DNA of 64,000 bases from Defluviibacillus sp043739385. GTDB taxonomy: Bacteria > Pseudomonadota > Gammaproteobacteria > Burkholderiales > Burkholderiaceae_C. The stretch spans positions 1 to 64,000 of the forward strand of contig JAYUED010000178.1 of the NCBI GenBank assembly GCA_043739385.1, written 5' to 3'. This document shows, piece by piece, positions 62,665 through 64,000 of the stretch (its first letter is position 1; each line of letters begins with the position of its first letter). The notes beneath the pieces are model-generated. The model was not told the DNA's origin. It did no database searches and saw only the letters and a program-made list of their open reading frames with translations. Position numbers and translations under genes: made by a program.

Positions 62665-64000
62665 ATGACAGGCAATGCTGCGCTTATTCTGGCGCTCGTT
62701 TGCGGCTTTATCGCCGTAGGTTACGGCTTTTGGGCCCGAGGGTGGATTCTTTCCCAAGACGCGGGCAACGCCCGAATGCAAGAGATTGCCGCCGCCATTC
62801 AGGCCGGTGCGGCGGCTTACCTTTCCAGACAATACCGAACGATCGCGATGGTGGGCGTGGTACTCGCCATCCTCATTGGCATCTTCCTGGATGGACAAAC
62901 GGCGGTGGGATTTGTGATTGGTGCGGTGCTCTCAGGGGCTTGCGGCTTTATTGGCATGAACGTCTCAGTGCGGGCCAATGTCCGCACGGCACAGGCCGCA
63001 ACCAAGGGCATTGGCCCTGCGCTAGACGTAGCGTTTCGCGGCGGGGCCATTACGGGGATGCTGGTAGTGGGCTTGGGCCTGCTGGGCGTGACGGGGTTCT
63101 TTTGGTTCCTAGTGGGCAATGGCAACATGTCGCCAGACAAAAATCTCGCCAAACTGCTAGATCCGCTGATTGGCTTTGCCTTTGGCTCGTCCCTCATCTC
63201 TATTTTTGCCCGCCTGGGTGGTGGCATCTTCACCAAGGGCGCGGACGTGGGTGCCGACTTGGTGGGCAAGGTAGAAGCAGGCATCCCCGAGGATGATCCA
63301 CGTAACCCTGCCGTAATTGCCGACAATGTGGGCGACAACGTAGGCGACTGTGCCGGTATGGCTGCAGACTTGTTCGAGACCTACGCAGTTACGCTAATTG
63401 CTACTATGGTTCTAGGAGCACTGGTAGTAAGCTCAGCAGGCATGGCAGCCGTTATTTATCCTTTAGCCCTGGGTGCTGTGTCCATCATTGCGTCCATCAT
63501 TGGCTGCTTTTTCGTCAAGGCTACACCTGGCATGAAGAACGTGATGCCCGCGCTGTACAAGGGGCTGGCAGTGGCGGGTGTGCTGTCGTTGATTGCATTC
63601 TTCTTCGTAACCCAGTGGCTAATTCCTGACAACGCCATCACGGCTACCGGCAGCACGATGAAGCTCTTTGGTGCGTGTGCTGTTGGCTTGGTGCTAACGG
63701 CAGCGTTGGTCTGGATCACGGAGTACTACACCGGCACGCAGTACGCACCGGTGCAACACATCGCGCAAGCCTCGACCACTGGGCATGGCACCAACATCAT
63801 TGCAGGCTTGGGCGTGTCTATGCGCTCCACAGCATGGCCAGTCTTGTTCGTGTGCGCAGCTATTCTGACCGCGTATGGCCTGGGCGGCTTGTACGGTATT
63901 GCGGTGGCGGCAACTTCCATGCTGAGTATGGCGGGTATCGTGGTCGCCTTGGACGCCTACGGCCCCATCACAGATAACGCGGGCGGCATCGCTGAAATGG
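62665..64000 (+). CDS. hppA: Membrane-bound proton-translocating pyrophosphatase, N-terminal part (runs off the window)
   Basis: Polytopic membrane pump that couples pyrophosphate hydrolysis to ion transport. The first 445 residues are present, with about ten hydrophobic segments. The substrate-binding loop DVGADLVGKVEAGIPEDDPRNPAVIADNVGDNVGD shows the DVGADLVGKVE and DNVGDNVGDCAGM signatures; GYGFWARGWILSQDAGNARM at the N-terminus is typical. The ATG at 62665 has AGGAGA 8 bases upstream. The residue that separates K+-dependent from K+-independent enzymes lies beyond base 64000, so the type is open. Confidence 0.93.
   Translation, partial: MTGNAALILALVCGFIAVGYGFWARGWILSQDAGNARMQEIAAAIQAGAAAYLSRQYRTIAMVGVVLAILIGIFLDGQTAVGFVIGAVLSGACGFIGMNVSVRANVRTAQAATKGIGPALDVAFRGGAITGMLVVGLGLLGVTGFFWFLVGNGNMSPDKNLAKLLDPLIGFAFGSSLISIFARLGGGIFTKGADVGADLVGKVEAGIPEDDPRNPAVIADNVGDNVGDCAGMAADLFETYAVTLIATMVLGALVVSSAGMAAVIYPLALGAVSIIASIIGCFFVKATPGMKNVMPALYKGLAVAGVLSLIAFFFVTQWLIPDNAITATGSTMKLFGACAVGLVLTAALVWITEYYTGTQYAPVQHIAQASTTGHGTNIIAGLGVSMRSTAWPVLFVCAAILTAYGLGGLYGIAVAATSMLSMAGIVVALDAYGPITDNAGGIAEM

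Overview
The window is a chromosomal stretch from a betaproteobacterium, most likely family Comamonadaceae (a Rhodoferax/Polaromonas-like relative). This rests on gene order: carA-carB-greA with a DUF4149 gene and divergent yhbY/rlmE-ftsH; the uninterrupted rpsB-tsf-pyrH-frr-uppS-cdsA-dxr-rseP-bamA-skp-lpxD-fabZ-lpxA-lpxB-rnhB run; rimO next to phaR; and nadE next to glnB. Protein sequences also read as Comamonadaceae-like. I see no insertion sequence, prophage, integron, CRISPR array or replication origin.

Layout. 1-7152: translation/RNA-quality genes (start of ftsH, rlmE, yhbY), greA and the carAB genes. 7256-7321: structured DNA ahead of carA. 7412-22747: one long leftward cluster for ribosomal protein S2, EF-Ts, UMP kinase, ribosome recycling, isoprenoid and phospholipid precursors, outer-membrane assembly (RseP, BamA, Skp) and lipid A synthesis, fronted by a long stem-loop leader before rpsB. 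23053-32283: amidase, D-amino acid dehydrogenase, a short-chain dehydrogenase, RNase R, tRNA-Leu(CAG), a Sel1-repeat protein, RimO and PhaR. 32534-37389: a PqiABC-type lipid transport operon whose PqiA is split into two genes placed in inverted order around pqiB-pqiC, followed by the broken 3' part of a DUF11 / IPTL-CTERM-like surface protein gene. 37709-40068: tRNA-Val(GAC) and a synthetase-only RelA. 40109-47196: hydrolase, SIMPL protein, an uncharacterised DUF1800-DUF1501 pair and an OmpR/EnvZ-type two-component system. 47249-58670: ispD-ispF, a META lipoprotein, mfd, serB, glnB, nadE, an amidase and a FemAB-like acyltransferase. 58713-64000: a lone CheW, a TonB-dependent receptor, soluble pyrophosphatase and, divergently, the start of a membrane proton-pumping pyrophosphatase.

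Most of the window is ordinary housekeeping DNA. The most unusual signal is a dispersed short element with a 19-base core (consensus TTGCTATTAATTTGATAGC). It lies between genes before dadA and also in frame inside coding sequences (clearest in nadE and the FemAB-like gene, weaker in lpxB and ispD), where it appears to add residues in poorly conserved places. This resembles in-gene palindromic elements such as those of Rickettsia. Other points of note are the permuted split PqiA operon, the truncated surface-protein gene, the rpsB leader, and the soluble and proton-pumping pyrophosphatases sharing one divergent control region.
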